Assembly (NCBI GenBank): GCA_050633365.1
Contig: JBOEGJ010000040.1
Span: forward strand, 44,633 to 108,632
DNA length: 64,000 nucleotides
Direction: 5' to 3'
Source of the DNA: Pseudomaricurvus sp050633365
Lineage (GTDB): Bacteria > Pseudomonadota > Gammaproteobacteria > Pseudomonadales > Cellvibrionaceae
The notes beneath the pieces were generated by a model. That model was not told the origin of the DNA and did not search any database. It saw nothing but the letters and a program-made list of their open reading frames with translations. Position numbers and translations under genes: made by a program. How positions within the stretch are numbered: the stretch's first letter is position 1; every line of letters begins with the position of its first letter. Shown here piece by piece: positions 36,108 through 45,288 of this stretch.

Positions 36108-36269
36108 TTTTTTGTATCCGGAAATATAGTTGTGCAGTTTTCCTAACCTTCCCCGATTTATGATTACGCCTCCTCGGCGGATCAACTATTTATCCCGAGA
36201 TATTTATGTAGGGTCGGAGATAGTTAGCAGGTTAGGCATTGAGAGACGGAGACTGCTGCTCGCCTACAG

Positions 36270-36297
36270 CGCCCCTAGAAAAGTATTTCTAGGGGCG
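36270..36297. other. 12-bp perfect hairpin
   Basis: CGCCCCTAGAAA / TTTCTAGGGGCG with loop AGTA lies in the 140-base gap downstream of the next gene. It lacks a T-run, so it may be an RNA-stabilising or processing hairpin rather than a terminator. Confidence 0.6.
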
Positions 36298-36325
36298 AGG
36301 AGGTTTCTGGAGGCAACCTGAGTTC

Positions 36326-36997
36326 TTAGGCTGCTTCTTGGGCGGCGTAGAATCCCTTGGCGTCTTCGTAAAGCCCTTCACTGGCCCAGCCGGCGAATTC
36401 CGCCACGAAGATAAACCAGCTACCTTTATCATTGGACTTTTTGATCGAGGAGAGCTCCCATACCGTAGCGAAACGGGCGGCGCCTTCATTCCGTACGTTG
36501 ATGTCCGAGTTCCATTTACGGCTTACAGATAAACCGGTGGATTTCATGAACAACGCGACGGGTTGCTTAGGCTTACCCTCGCTATCCAGCATCAGGCAAA
36601 TATGCTTTGCTGTTTCGACAATGTCGTATTGAGATGGGCTGCCGGGCAGTGTTTCGATATGGCTTTGGGCCTGAGCCTTCGACTCGTAGCTGCCATTAAA
36701 ACCTCCGCCAAAATCACGTTTCTTGAATACGCTGAATTCTTTCGAGTACTTGAGGTTGATCAAGTAAACTGATTCGTAAAGCTCGTCCGTGATCGAGTTA
36801 TGTAGCAGACCGGCTTTGGCTCCATCAACTTCGTCGAGTTGCGGGGACAGGGGCTGTAGTAGGTTCAGGCGGGGTAGCGCCATATCCTCCACGCCTACAT
36901 CCTCGTTTCCGAGCCCTTGATCAGCAGTGTTTTCGGTCAAATGTGCTGGCATCATTTCTGATTTAGTGCCGAATAGGCTTACTTCTTGTTCGCTCAT
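36326..36997 (-). CDS. probable phage single-stranded DNA-binding protein
   Basis: The 223-residue acidic protein (MSEQEVSLFGTK...) resembles phage replication proteins annotated as ssDNA-binding: a LPRLNLLQPLSPQ lead, a beta-rich core with YLINLKYSKEFSVFKKRD, and VALFMKSTGLSVSRKWNS. The assignment rests on context between exonuclease and helicase genes and on general resemblance, not on a firm motif. A palindromic operator lies 21 bases upstream. Confidence 0.5.
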   Translation of the reverse strand: MSEQEVSLFGTKSEMMPAHLTENTADQGLGNEDVGVEDMALPRLNLLQPLSPQLDEVDGAKAGLLHNSITDELYESVYLINLKYSKEFSVFKKRDFGGGFNGSYESKAQAQSHIETLPGSPSQYDIVETAKHICLMLDSEGKPKQPVALFMKSTGLSVSRKWNSDINVRNEGAARFATVWELSSIKKSNDKGSWFIFVAEFAGWASEGLYEDAKGFYAAQEAA

Positions 36998-37017
36998 GGT
37001 TGGTTTCCTGTTAAGTA

Positions 37018-37038
37018 AATATTAGCATTGCTTCTATT
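37018..37038. promoter_or_regulatory. operator-like palindrome, site 3
   Basis: AATATTAGC-ATT-GCTTCTATT, 21-41 bases upstream of the putative ssDNA-binding protein gene, in its expected promoter. Confidence 0.75.
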
Positions 37039-37077
37039 TGAGGGAATTTACTCCCCAAATTTTGTGTTGGCAAGTAG

Positions 37078-37476
37078 TTATTTCTTACGCAAAGACAATT
37101 GTTCTTCCTCGTAGAAATCGACACCTGGGACTTCTTGCCCTAATTCGACAATCTCTTCCACCGCTTTCTGAGAAACTCTACGCTGCAGCAGATAGGGCGC
37201 ATTATTCTCATTAACGAATTGGTAGAATGCATCCCAGTCAGAGACATTCGGGAGACGTTTGGTGACCACGACGGCGTTCACGTTGTCGTTACCCGTGCGG
37301 CTGATACCCATTGAATTCATCATGTCGACCACCATTTGGTCGATGATCCGTTTTTCCGCTTTTAAGTCTTTTGCTATGCGCTCAAGCTCGTTCGCTTCAG
37401 TACGTAGCGCTGTGGATTTGTCCAATAACTCAGATAGTGAGAGTTCTTCATTGAGTAGTTCGGCGGTATTTGTCAT
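37078..37476 (-). CDS. hypothetical coiled-coil phage protein
   Basis: The 132-residue protein has a long N-terminal coiled coil (residues 10-55) and a C-terminal domain with NVSDWDAFYQFV. It recalls phage proteins next to replication genes but I cannot name a family. Its start overlaps the stop of the helicase gene by 4 bases. Confidence 0.7.
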   Translation of the reverse strand: MTNTAELLNEELSLSELLDKSTALRTEANELERIAKDLKAEKRIIDQMVVDMMNSMGISRTGNDNVNAVVVTKRLPNVSDWDAFYQFVNENNAPYLLQRRVSQKAVEEIVELGQEVPGVDFYEEEQLSLRKK

Positions 37477-38822
37477 GCGGCATCTCCAAATGCTTTCATG
37501 AATGACAGGAGGTCAGTCATGCGGGTCATTTTTCCTTCGAGTTTTTCGTAGACTTCTGTTTCGAGAGAATCTTTGTAAGCCACTCGAAGGGTTTCTGTTT
37601 TCTTCTTCTGCCCTGCGCGGTAGATCCGGCTGTTGAGCTGGTTGTAGTGCTCGGCGTTATAGGTGGGCGAGCACCAGATAGTTGTTGTGCCGGCGGTTAG
37701 TGTAAGACCGTGGCCTGCTGCTTGTGGGTGGGCGAAAATCACTTTAATTTCCCCCGCTTGGAAACGTTTTACTGCACGGGTTCGGTCCTTAGGACTAGCG
37801 TCCCCGTTAATAACGGCGTAAGAGAATCCGTACTTCTCGGCCCAGTGAGTCAATTGGTTCAACTCGTGTTTCCAGTTAAATGCGACGACGCATTGGTCAC
37901 GTTCCGCGATTAAATCCATCACCAACTTGTATCGATCATCGTGGACTTTGATAGGTTCGCCGTCTGCGTCGTATACAGCCCCCGACAATAGTTGCAGTAA
38001 CTTGCGGACCTGGGCGCCTGCATGGATAGAGGTAATTACCCCATCTTCGGTTTCGAGATATGAGGCCTCTTTGAGTTGTATATAGGCCCTCTTAACCCAC
38101 TGCGGCATTTCTAGCTGTAAATCATGTACGGCGTTCGGCGGGGTATCGATACAGTCTTCGAATTTGAACCGGATGGTTATATCTTTGAGCCGATCCGCGA
38201 CGTCCATTTCAACGCCTGGGCGGTCCCGCCATTCTAAGTGCTGGGCCGAGGGTCCGACTTGTACCGCGGTGCAGACTTGTGATCGGAACTCCCAGAAGCG
38301 TTTACCTAACCGTTCGCCTTTATCGAGGAGGAAGGCTGGGAACCAGAGATCGAGGATACTATTACTATTCGGGGTCCCCGATAGCATCCACAGTTTATCG
38401 ATCTTGTTCGCGATCTTAAGTAGGGCTTTGGATCGCTGGCTTGTCCGATTTTTGAATGCGGTAAATTCATCGACGACTAAATGAGTGAAGCCATCGAGCA
38501 GCGAAGGGTCTTTTGCTATCCACTTCACCGCATCGTGGTTCGTGATCACGATGTTACATCGACTACGCATCGCGTCTTCGCGTTTTTTGCCGTGTGCCAC
38601 TATGTAGCTATAGTCTGTGAATTTCATCACATCGCCGCCCCACGCAGGTTCCAGGATTGAAAGGGGGGCTAGCACCAGCATTTTACCTTCGCCAGTTTGT
38701 TGGTACCCCTCGAGACAAGAGAGGGTTTTACCAGTCCCGGGGTCTGAGGTAACTAAGGCTCTAGGAGTTCTGGATAAAAACTCAGCGGTTAGCTTCTGAT
38801 GAGTAAATAGCTCTACTTTCAT
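37473..38822 (-). CDS. SNF2-type DEAD/DEAH helicase
   Basis: The protein has Walker A SDPGTGKT near the N-terminus, VVDEFTAFKN as motif II (DEFT in place of DEAH), LSGTPNSN as motif III and the C-terminal QLNSRIYRAGQKK arginine-finger motif VI. This is the small SNF2-family helicase found in many phage replication modules. I chose ATG 38822 (MKVELFTHQ), 3 bases from the upstream stop, giving 449 residues. It probably translocates on DNA to aid replication or recombination. Confidence 0.88.
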   Translation of the reverse strand: MKVELFTHQKLTAEFLSRTPRALVTSDPGTGKTLSCLEGYQQTGEGKMLVLAPLSILEPAWGGDVMKFTDYSYIVAHGKKREDAMRSRCNIVITNHDAVKWIAKDPSLLDGFTHLVVDEFTAFKNRTSQRSKALLKIANKIDKLWMLSGTPNSNSILDLWFPAFLLDKGERLGKRFWEFRSQVCTAVQVGPSAQHLEWRDRPGVEMDVADRLKDITIRFKFEDCIDTPPNAVHDLQLEMPQWVKRAYIQLKEASYLETEDGVITSIHAGAQVRKLLQLLSGAVYDADGEPIKVHDDRYKLVMDLIAERDQCVVAFNWKHELNQLTHWAEKYGFSYAVINGDASPKDRTRAVKRFQAGEIKVIFAHPQAAGHGLTLTAGTTTIWCSPTYNAEHYNQLNSRIYRAGQKKKTETLRVAYKDSLETEVYEKLEGKMTRMTDLLSFMKAFGDAA

Positions 38823-38824
38823 AT

Positions 38825-39004
38825 TTAGTCCGTCCAATGCGGGTCGAGCGCTTTGGTGATGTCAGCGATTGCTGCACAGTAGGTGCTCTTCTTATGTTTA
38901 AGCGCATCGAATAAATCGTTCGCTTCTTCTTCGTCTTCGCAAATGTTGTAATGGTCTACGAAGTTGTTATCTGGGAAGCGCTCTGTCCACACTACTGCCC
39001 TCAT
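38825..39004 (-). CDS. small hypothetical protein
   Basis: A 59-residue protein (MRAVVWTERFPDNNF...) starting at ATG 39004 inside the end of the upstream gene. It is acidic with a DEEEAND stretch. No family recognised. Confidence 0.55.
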   Translation of the reverse strand: MRAVVWTERFPDNNFVDHYNICEDEEEANDLFDALKHKKSTYCAAIADITKALDPHWTD

Positions 39005-39218
39005 CATGTTTCTCCTGCGTGGAATAGACTTCGTCAACCATATCCATCACTTCGTGTTTGGTCGCGACGCCGCTATCTCGGATGGCTTTGGCGATACCGA
39101 ATAGCATGGCTCCGGCGATATCTTCCGCTTTGTGCCCGTCTCGCTCGAGTGCGCGATAGATGTTCCCCATACGTTGGGTTACGGTGTCGAAGGTTTTCAT
39201 TTCATCAATGTCGGGCAT
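38967..39218 (-). CDS. small hypothetical protein
   Basis: An 83-residue helical protein (MPDIDEMKTFDTVTQ...). It overlaps both neighbours by short stretches in the same operon. No function is recognised. Confidence 0.6.
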   Translation of the reverse strand: MPDIDEMKTFDTVTQRMGNIYRALERDGHKAEDIAGAMLFGIAKAIRDSGVATKHEVMDMVDEVYSTQEKHDEGSSVDRALPR

Positions 39219-39459
39219 GTTTTAGTCCTGTGGCGATAGTGTGACTGAGTGTTTTCAGCCGGAGATTAAAGTAGCGACGGATAGCGTACATACGGGCAAC
39301 GGATAAGACGGTAAAAAAGACGCTGATCAATATCTGTTCGCCGAACGTTACGGGTATACCGAGGGCAGGGAAGACGACGAATTGGCCCGCTAATGACACG
39401 CAATACCCGATAAAGACGTTGACGCAAGTTTCTACCAGGCTTTCGAATCGAGATTGCAT
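39205..39459 (-). CDS. DUF7220-like small membrane protein
   Basis: The 84-residue protein (MQSRFESLVETCVNV) has two hydrophobic helices and the pattern IGYCVSLAGQFVVFP...ARMYAIRRYFN seen in a common small phage membrane protein family. Its ATG at 39459 overlaps the upstream TAA (TAATG). Function unknown. Confidence 0.72.
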   Translation of the reverse strand: MQSRFESLVETCVNVFIGYCVSLAGQFVVFPALGIPVTFGEQILISVFFTVLSVARMYAIRRYFNLRLKTLSHTIATGLKHARH

Positions 39460-40259
39460 TACCCCTCCCAAGCCCAGTCACAGGCCCCATTTTTCTTATA
39501 AGAACACCATTTACATTGGTCGCGCCCAGGAGTAGGAGGGAAGTCCATAGCGCTGGTCATCTTAATTGCACGCTGGTTCACTCTGTCTTTCAACATCATG
39601 GCCTGCTCGCGGGTGTAATTATTTTTCAGCTCTTCCCCTTTATCCAAGTACCAGAATTCTGTTCTTAAAAACTCGAGGTCAGGGAAACGCATAAAGGCGC
39701 CGATAGCGTAGATCATCGCTTGGCCGCTGTGGGAAATCTCGTTACCGAATTTACGCCCAGTTTTATGGTCGATCACGATAGCGCTGGTATCGGATTCGAA
39801 TACGAATGCATCGAGTTTCATCCGTGCCCAGACTTTGGGGTCCATCCAGCCGCACGGGGTCCAATCGATGTCGAACCCCCAATCTTCTTCGAAAATCGCA
39901 CGCCCTTCGTTGAACTCGTTCTTTAGCCAGTCGAATTTTGTCTCGAACTTCTCGAGTTCTTTCGGGAGGATAGGGTGCTCTCCGCGTGCGTACTGCTCTG
40001 CAAGATCGTGGATCTTGGTTCCTCGATCCGCTGCCTCGGATTTCTCTTCCGGGATCTTTTTTACTTTCTGGAGGAAAGAGGCGTAAGCGCAGTTTTCGAA
40101 TTTTTTCAGCGCTGATGCACTCCATGCCTTCAATGGTCCTTGTTGAGGATCGAAGGTTGCAGGTTCTGGGACAGGGACCGCTGCGATACGTTGGCCTGGG
40201 ACGAAATCCTGTCGTATAGTTTCGATTTTTAGTCCTGGCTTGAACATTGGCTTATTCAT
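39459..40259 (-). CDS. Cas4/RecB-like PD-(D/E)XK exonuclease with Fe-S cysteines
   Basis: The 266-residue protein has the RecB-family nuclease motifs: GTKIHDLAE (His), MKLDAFVF (Asp), IVIDHKTG (D-x-K) and GQAMIYAIGA (Q-x3-Y). Four cysteines, one at ENCAY and three in CKWCSYKKNGACDW, match the 4Fe-4S cluster of Cas4/AddB-type nucleases. No cas gene is nearby; this is a phage recombination/end-processing nuclease. Confidence 0.88.
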   Translation of the reverse strand: MNKPMFKPGLKIETIRQDFVPGQRIAAVPVPEPATFDPQQGPLKAWSASALKKFENCAYASFLQKVKKIPEEKSEAADRGTKIHDLAEQYARGEHPILPKELEKFETKFDWLKNEFNEGRAIFEEDWGFDIDWTPCGWMDPKVWARMKLDAFVFESDTSAIVIDHKTGRKFGNEISHSGQAMIYAIGAFMRFPDLEFLRTEFWYLDKGEELKNNYTREQAMMLKDRVNQRAIKMTSAMDFPPTPGRDQCKWCSYKKNGACDWAWEG

Positions 40260-42755
40260 TTAGGCTCCTACCGAGAATTTCTTGACGTTTCCAGAGGCAG
40301 TATTGATTAGATATTCTTCTTTCAATTCCGCGGGATCGTGAGCAGTGATTTTGAATACGATTTCATACCCGCGTTTGCGACTTTCTCCGATCCGTCGGCG
40401 GGTGCTGTCGGCGACAAACCCATTGCGTCGGAGCATTTTGCTAAATTGTTCGGAGGACAATCCGTGTCTACGGCCGACTAAGGCGTCATAGACCATCCGA
40501 AGCTGCTCCGTCCACACATTGATCGCGTCGTAATTGGATTCATACTGAGCTAACCACGTGCGTACTGCGGCTTTTGCTGCAGGCGTCGGGGAGTTAATCT
40601 CAACTTCGTCTTCCATCTCCAAAATCTGAACGAAATAGTCGAAATCCCCATGTTTTATCGCTGCGACAAAATCCTCTACCACGGTACGGGCCGCAGCTCG
40701 TAACGATTTCTTCGCATCGTTTTCCAATGCAACCCGAACTTGGTCCTCGTCGTAATTGAATTGTGAAAGAACACTCGCGAAGTAGGGGACTTCTGCGGTC
40801 AGTCGTTGACGGATATTGGTCGACATTTCAGGGAACTGGTCGAATAATCTCTTTTCTTGTCGAGGGCAGATGTTGTATCGGCGGTCGGTTTCATCGGGGC
40901 GAAGAATGTCGTGATCGTTCGAACAGATGATGAAGTTAGCGAAACTCTTCATTGTCCGAGTATTTTGTCTCATACCTCGGATGGTTACTTCAGGCTCAGT
41001 AATGTAGTTCTTCATTTTAGCCAGCAACGCCTCTCGGCTTTTACTGTGTTTAAAGTTGAACTCATCGAGCATTACCAAGATGCTTTCTTCCATCCAGTTG
41101 TTGAACATCTCATCGAGGTTCTCTGGGCGGAGTTGCATCGCGTGTCTACCGAATAGGGGCTTTAACACATATTCGAATAGAACGCCTTTACCGGTGCCTT
41201 GTATCCCATGCATAACCCATGCAGTACCGCTTTTATTCTTCTCGTTAACGATGAAGGCCAGCCAGTTTACGAAGTGTTCAAGCTCAGCTTCCCCGTTACC
41301 GCAGACGCTTTCTAGCAGGTTCCAAATGTTGGGGCATATCTCTTTGATCCGTACTGCTTCGCCTCTCTGTAAGCCTATCAACTCGTCTGGGATTTCTTTA
41401 GGTGTTTGCAGTAATAAACTCGGAGAGTGCTTGTTTATGAACTTGTTCGGGATATCCACTACCCGAGGGTCGGTTGGGTCAAAAATGTAATCCCATACCG
41501 GTACGTTCTCGGGCACGGGTGAATCGTATTGAGTCAGCCAGTCTGCAATCCCTTGGCGATCGGTAGCATCCACATTTACAAGCCGATTGTTTACTCTATC
41601 GACAAGCCCTTGGTAGCACTGATTAGTCAGCCTGTCTCGGAAACCGATAGGGGTAGGAGGTAGGACGCCTTCCAGTTCTTCGCGGCCTGCAACAAATTTG
41701 TCAACGTGCGCTTGGTACGTCTCGGGGTCGGCTTGTTCGAAGAGAAACGGTTGCTCCCCTTTGAAATTCCATACGATCGTTGGGTCGTCCCTGTGTACGT
41801 AATACGCATTACTGTCCCCACCATTGATGTTGTAATAGATGTACTTCTGTTTCTCGTAAGAGAAATCCATCTGGCACCCATCAGGGTTAATAACCACATG
41901 GTGGATGGCTCCATCGCGTTTGATTGCGCTGGTTTTGGCGGTTAATTTCCCGAGTCCACGATTTTCTCTGATCGCTAATAAATGTTTTTGTACATCTTTC
42001 GTGATCGCGGCCTGAGTGATTCCTCGTTCCTTATCAGAAAGGTGCGCTGCGGCCGAGACTTTTTCTACGAGAAAGATCCGATGGTCGGGGTCCGGGATCG
42101 GGTTTGCGATCTCGGTGAATATCGGGTTACCGATAAATATTAGTCGACTGTTGTCAGCCAGTGACACATCGAGCTTATATCGCAGGGCGGTACCGGTGGC
42201 AGTCAGATCCAATTGGCTTTGGAACTCAGGAATCGCGAAGTTCAGCCTTTGGAGGTACCGCTTTAATTGTTGTGGATAGATAGGTTCATCCAACATGAAA
42301 TCCATGTGGAGTGAAATTTTGTTACCCTTCATCCCCATCGAACCGCTTGCGTGTACGATGTACGACACGTCTCTAAACGTCGGGGGTAGAAATTGGACGA
42401 CGCGCTCTGCTATCTGACGTATGTCGGTATCGTCTAGCTGTTCAGGTAACTCAAAACGGTCGAGCAGTATCCCGTCAATATCGAATACGACATTATGGGT
42501 GGCCGCTTCGTTATCGGTTTGCGACGCTCTAGATTCTTTCTCAAGTTCTTTGAGCAGCGTACCCTTCAAATAGCAATGCCCGGCAGCCGCATGTTCTTTT
42601 AGTAATTTAACCTTATCGAGTAGTCCGCTTGCGGACGTCGGTACGACGTACGTGTGTGATGTCACCTTCTTAACGAGAGGGTAACTCTGCACCCCAGATG
42701 AAGAATACTCCTTCACCAGAGGGCGGTAGCCTTCTAGGAAAGTAAGTTTCATCAT
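40260..42755 (-). CDS. phage primase-helicase (AEP-like plus SF3 helicase)
   Basis: The 831-residue protein appears to join an archaeo-eukaryotic primase-like N-terminal half (VVFDIDGI, VHASGSMG, SLHMDFML) to a superfamily 3 helicase of the DUF5906 type. The helicase shows Walker A GIQGTGKGVLF, Walker B ILVMLDEFN and the sensor region ICSNDHDILRPDETDRRYN. It would prime and unwind DNA at the phage fork, beside the polymerase gene. Its stop abuts the Cas4-like gene. Confidence 0.87.
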   Translation of the reverse strand: MMKLTFLEGYRPLVKEYSSSGVQSYPLVKKVTSHTYVVPTSASGLLDKVKLLKEHAAAGHCYLKGTLLKELEKESRASQTDNEAATHNVVFDIDGILLDRFELPEQLDDTDIRQIAERVVQFLPPTFRDVSYIVHASGSMGMKGNKISLHMDFMLDEPIYPQQLKRYLQRLNFAIPEFQSQLDLTATGTALRYKLDVSLADNSRLIFIGNPIFTEIANPIPDPDHRIFLVEKVSAAAHLSDKERGITQAAITKDVQKHLLAIRENRGLGKLTAKTSAIKRDGAIHHVVINPDGCQMDFSYEKQKYIYYNINGGDSNAYYVHRDDPTIVWNFKGEQPFLFEQADPETYQAHVDKFVAGREELEGVLPPTPIGFRDRLTNQCYQGLVDRVNNRLVNVDATDRQGIADWLTQYDSPVPENVPVWDYIFDPTDPRVVDIPNKFINKHSPSLLLQTPKEIPDELIGLQRGEAVRIKEICPNIWNLLESVCGNGEAELEHFVNWLAFIVNEKNKSGTAWVMHGIQGTGKGVLFEYVLKPLFGRHAMQLRPENLDEMFNNWMEESILVMLDEFNFKHSKSREALLAKMKNYITEPEVTIRGMRQNTRTMKSFANFIICSNDHDILRPDETDRRYNICPRQEKRLFDQFPEMSTNIRQRLTAEVPYFASVLSQFNYDEDQVRVALENDAKKSLRAAARTVVEDFVAAIKHGDFDYFVQILEMEDEVEINSPTPAAKAAVRTWLAQYESNYDAINVWTEQLRMVYDALVGRRHGLSSEQFSKMLRRNGFVADSTRRRIGESRKRGYEIVFKITAHDPAELKEEYLINTASGNVKKFSVGA

Positions 42756-42985
42756 TTATTACGTACTCGCAGTTCGTGGTCGTCGCGACAATCGGAGTCA
42801 CAAAATAGGGCGCCTTCCTTGAGGGGATCGAGGCAGTTGTAGCAAGAACCTTTTGCCCGTAATCGTGTCTTTTGTTGTTGTGCGTTAAGGCAAGCTTTTA
42901 GGTGCAGCTCTTCGAAAGCAGTTGCTTGGTCCCCTGGATCAGGCAGGCGTGTATTGACCAGAGTAGATTCGTTGTAGTCGAGCAT
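42752..42985 (-). CDS. small zinc-finger protein
   Basis: A 77-residue protein with CYNC...FCDSDC, a four-cysteine metal site, near the C-terminus. It overlaps the primase-helicase start by 4 bases (ATGA) and so is translationally coupled to it. Confidence 0.68.
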   Translation of the reverse strand: MLDYNESTLVNTRLPDPGDQATAFEELHLKACLNAQQQKTRLRAKGSCYNCLDPLKEGALFCDSDCRDDHELRVRNK

Positions 42986-42996
42986 GGTTCGTTGCC

Positions 42997-44955
42997 TTAT
43001 TTACTGTAGTTGTCCGCGATCCCACCTTCAGAGGCGAGGGTTAAGGTGCCGTCGTTGCACCAAGACGGGGGGATTGCCATTTCTTCTCCCATGATTTCGT
43101 ACACACGGTCGGCGTGTTTGGTGGGAGCGATGGCTATAATTTCATCGTGTACGGTTAAGGCGATCCAAGCGCCGAGGGATTTAATCCGATCGTTAATACG
43201 CAGCATCATGTCACTCATGACGCATCGGCTGATTGCCTGGATAATGTTCTCGAGGAGAGCCCCACCGTAGATGGATTTCATGAACTTCCCGTTCCAGTAT
43301 TCGAAGTTCCGGTAACCGGTCCCTTCTTCCCCAACCATGGTTAAGTCGGGGTAGGTCATATACAGTCCGTTCGGTAAGCGTAAGCGGCCTCGCTCTACGA
43401 TGATACTTTTCCAGGCGTAGGGTTCGAGGTCACGGGACGCCATATCGAATATGATCCGTTCGCATTTTTTCCAGCCGGCAACGATCTTGTAGTTTTTACG
43501 GCGCCAGGTGTTTACGGTCCGAGCGGCGAACGCTTTGTCGACGTTTACGCCTTTCTGTTGGAGTGTCATCCAGAGTGTATTCGCACCGGTTTGGTATCCG
43601 AGGCCGAGCTCTGCAGTCTTACCGACGAAGCCCTCTTCGTATTGTAAGTACGCTGCATTGTCGTAGTCGGTAATCGCACCGGAGTCGTCGAGGAAGTTTC
43701 CGGCACTGTCTTTGACTTTGGCTTTTCGATCGACAGGGAAACCGTAAATATCCGTCGCAAGAAGGTTGTAAATGTCTTCGCCAATACGGAACTGCTGGAG
43801 TTTATCCTCTTGCTCACATTGCCATGCGTTCATCCGGCCTTCGATGTTACTGAGATCTCGAACGACGACTTTATGGCCTTCTGGGGCGTAGAGAGAATAG
43901 CGGATGGGGCTCCCTCGCCCGAAGTTCTGGAAGTTAACCTTATTGGTGCCGCCCCAACGTTTTGTATGTGCCGCGCAGTAGTTCAGAGGTGCAGCGATCC
44001 GCCCTTCAGGGTTCGAGTCTGAAGGGGCGCTGTGGTCTAGGAGACGGACGCATCGGGTCCGTTCGAGAGTGGACTTCACTGCTTTACGTGCATCCCAGAT
44101 ATTCTTTAGTTCGGGGTGCTCCGCTTGGATTTCGAGGTACTCGAGATCGTCTTTTGCGAGGGCCAAGGTTTCGTTGTTAGGGTTTTTCTCTGTGGGGCTG
44201 GCTTTCATCGGTACGACGATACTGAACTCGGTGTACAACTTAGCGGCAAATTGCTTGTTGGAGGAAAGTATTGTTTTAGGGAAGCCGCTGGCTTTAACGA
44301 GCGCCTTCTCGTTTTCGATCATACCCGCGAGGTAGTCTTTGACCTTTTCGCGATCCAGCACAAAACTCGGGTGAATGAACATTTTGAGGGTCATGTCGAG
44401 GATGGCTAGTTCTGCCTCGGGGAAGTATGGCCATATGGCTGCGAAGATTTCGAAGGTGAGCCTGACGTCTTGTTTACAGTATCCGCCTAGAACTTCTTGC
44501 TGTTCCTCAGTTAGATCCCACAGGCCTGCGACTGTCTCGAGTTCTTTACCTTTACGTTTCGAGAGATCATTTGGGAATACGCGTTCAGCGAGAGATGCGA
44601 GGCTCGCAGGGCTTTGTGCGAACATCGCGCGGCTGATGGCTTGCGTGCAGTAGTACCTTTCAGCTCTGAGGCCATAGTACCAACTAAGGATGGCACCATC
44701 GAAGAGGGCATTGTGGCAGAGCAGGGTGTGGTTATTTCCCGGCACAAATATTTTTGATAATACGGTTGCGATGTCGGTGTCAAAATACTCTTCTGGCCCA
44801 TCGTCAATCTTGATTCCCACGCCGTGCGCTTTGAATCTTGGGTCATTGATATACTCCTCGTATGTCATGTTCTTTAAGGAGTAACGGCATAGTTCACTAC
44901 CGGACTTCTTTTTTTCTTCGAAAGGTGTTTCGAAATCTAAGGTAATGAAGCTCAT
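42997..44955 (-). CDS. family A DNA polymerase of phage type
   Basis: The enzyme has an N-terminal 3'-5' exonuclease (TLDFET, LLCHNALFDG, YCKQDVRLTFEI) and a family A polymerase domain. Motif A is RDLSNIEGRMNAW, motif B lies around FVGKTAELGLGYQTG and motif C is LTVHDEII. I chose ATG 44955 (MSFITLDFE), giving 652 residues; a TTG at 44991 would lie in the operator-like site. It should replicate the phage genome. Confidence 0.92.
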   Translation of the reverse strand: MSFITLDFETPFEEKKKSGSELCRYSLKNMTYEEYINDPRFKAHGVGIKIDDGPEEYFDTDIATVLSKIFVPGNNHTLLCHNALFDGAILSWYYGLRAERYYCTQAISRAMFAQSPASLASLAERVFPNDLSKRKGKELETVAGLWDLTEEQQEVLGGYCKQDVRLTFEIFAAIWPYFPEAELAILDMTLKMFIHPSFVLDREKVKDYLAGMIENEKALVKASGFPKTILSSNKQFAAKLYTEFSIVVPMKASPTEKNPNNETLALAKDDLEYLEIQAEHPELKNIWDARKAVKSTLERTRCVRLLDHSAPSDSNPEGRIAAPLNYCAAHTKRWGGTNKVNFQNFGRGSPIRYSLYAPEGHKVVVRDLSNIEGRMNAWQCEQEDKLQQFRIGEDIYNLLATDIYGFPVDRKAKVKDSAGNFLDDSGAITDYDNAAYLQYEEGFVGKTAELGLGYQTGANTLWMTLQQKGVNVDKAFAARTVNTWRRKNYKIVAGWKKCERIIFDMASRDLEPYAWKSIIVERGRLRLPNGLYMTYPDLTMVGEEGTGYRNFEYWNGKFMKSIYGGALLENIIQAISRCVMSDMMLRINDRIKSLGAWIALTVHDEIIAIAPTKHADRVYEIMGEEMAIPPSWCNDGTLTLASEGGIADNYSK

Positions 44956-44980
44956 CGTCTGTATCCTGTGGCGGCCGTCA

Positions 44981-45001
44981 ATTATAAGCAATGCTTCTAT
45001 T
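44981..45001. promoter_or_regulatory. operator-like palindrome, site 4
   Basis: ATTATAAGC-AAT-GCTTCTATT, 26 bases upstream of the DNA polymerase start. Confidence 0.75.
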
Positions 45002-45006
45002 TCAAA

Positions 45007-45288
45007 TCAATGAGAGTTTTGTTTTTTTAATTCTCTCAGTAGTCCCTCTAGGGCAATGTGTTGTTTTTGCGCATCTATTTCATCGGTTAAAAATGACCGC
45101 ATAATAGCGGAGGTGACATTTTTTGGGTTATTCCCGTGCGAATACAGCCAAAAGAGCGCGAGAAGTGCTTTTTCGCCGAGATGATCGAGATATGTGTCGG
45201 TGAAGTATTCCGACACATGTTCGTGGAAGTCGACAATTTGGGGGCGAACGGTTGGAGGGGCCTTGTGGATTAACTCTTGGATGATCAT
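45007..45288 (-). CDS. hypothetical protein
   Basis: A 93-residue helical protein (MIIQELIHKAPPT...) whose ATG overlaps the TAA of the GP88-like gene (TAATG). No family recognised. It lies between the GP88-like gene and the polymerase promoter. Confidence 0.65.
   Translation of the reverse strand: MIIQELIHKAPPTVRPQIVDFHEHVSEYFTDTYLDHLGEKALLALFWLYSHGNNPKNVTSAIMRSFLTDEIDAQKQHIALEGLLRELKKQNSH

Noticed and set aside
39459..40259. Cas4 homologue as a sign of CRISPR
   Set aside because: No cas1, cas2 or repeat-spacer array is present; such nucleases are common in phage replication modules.
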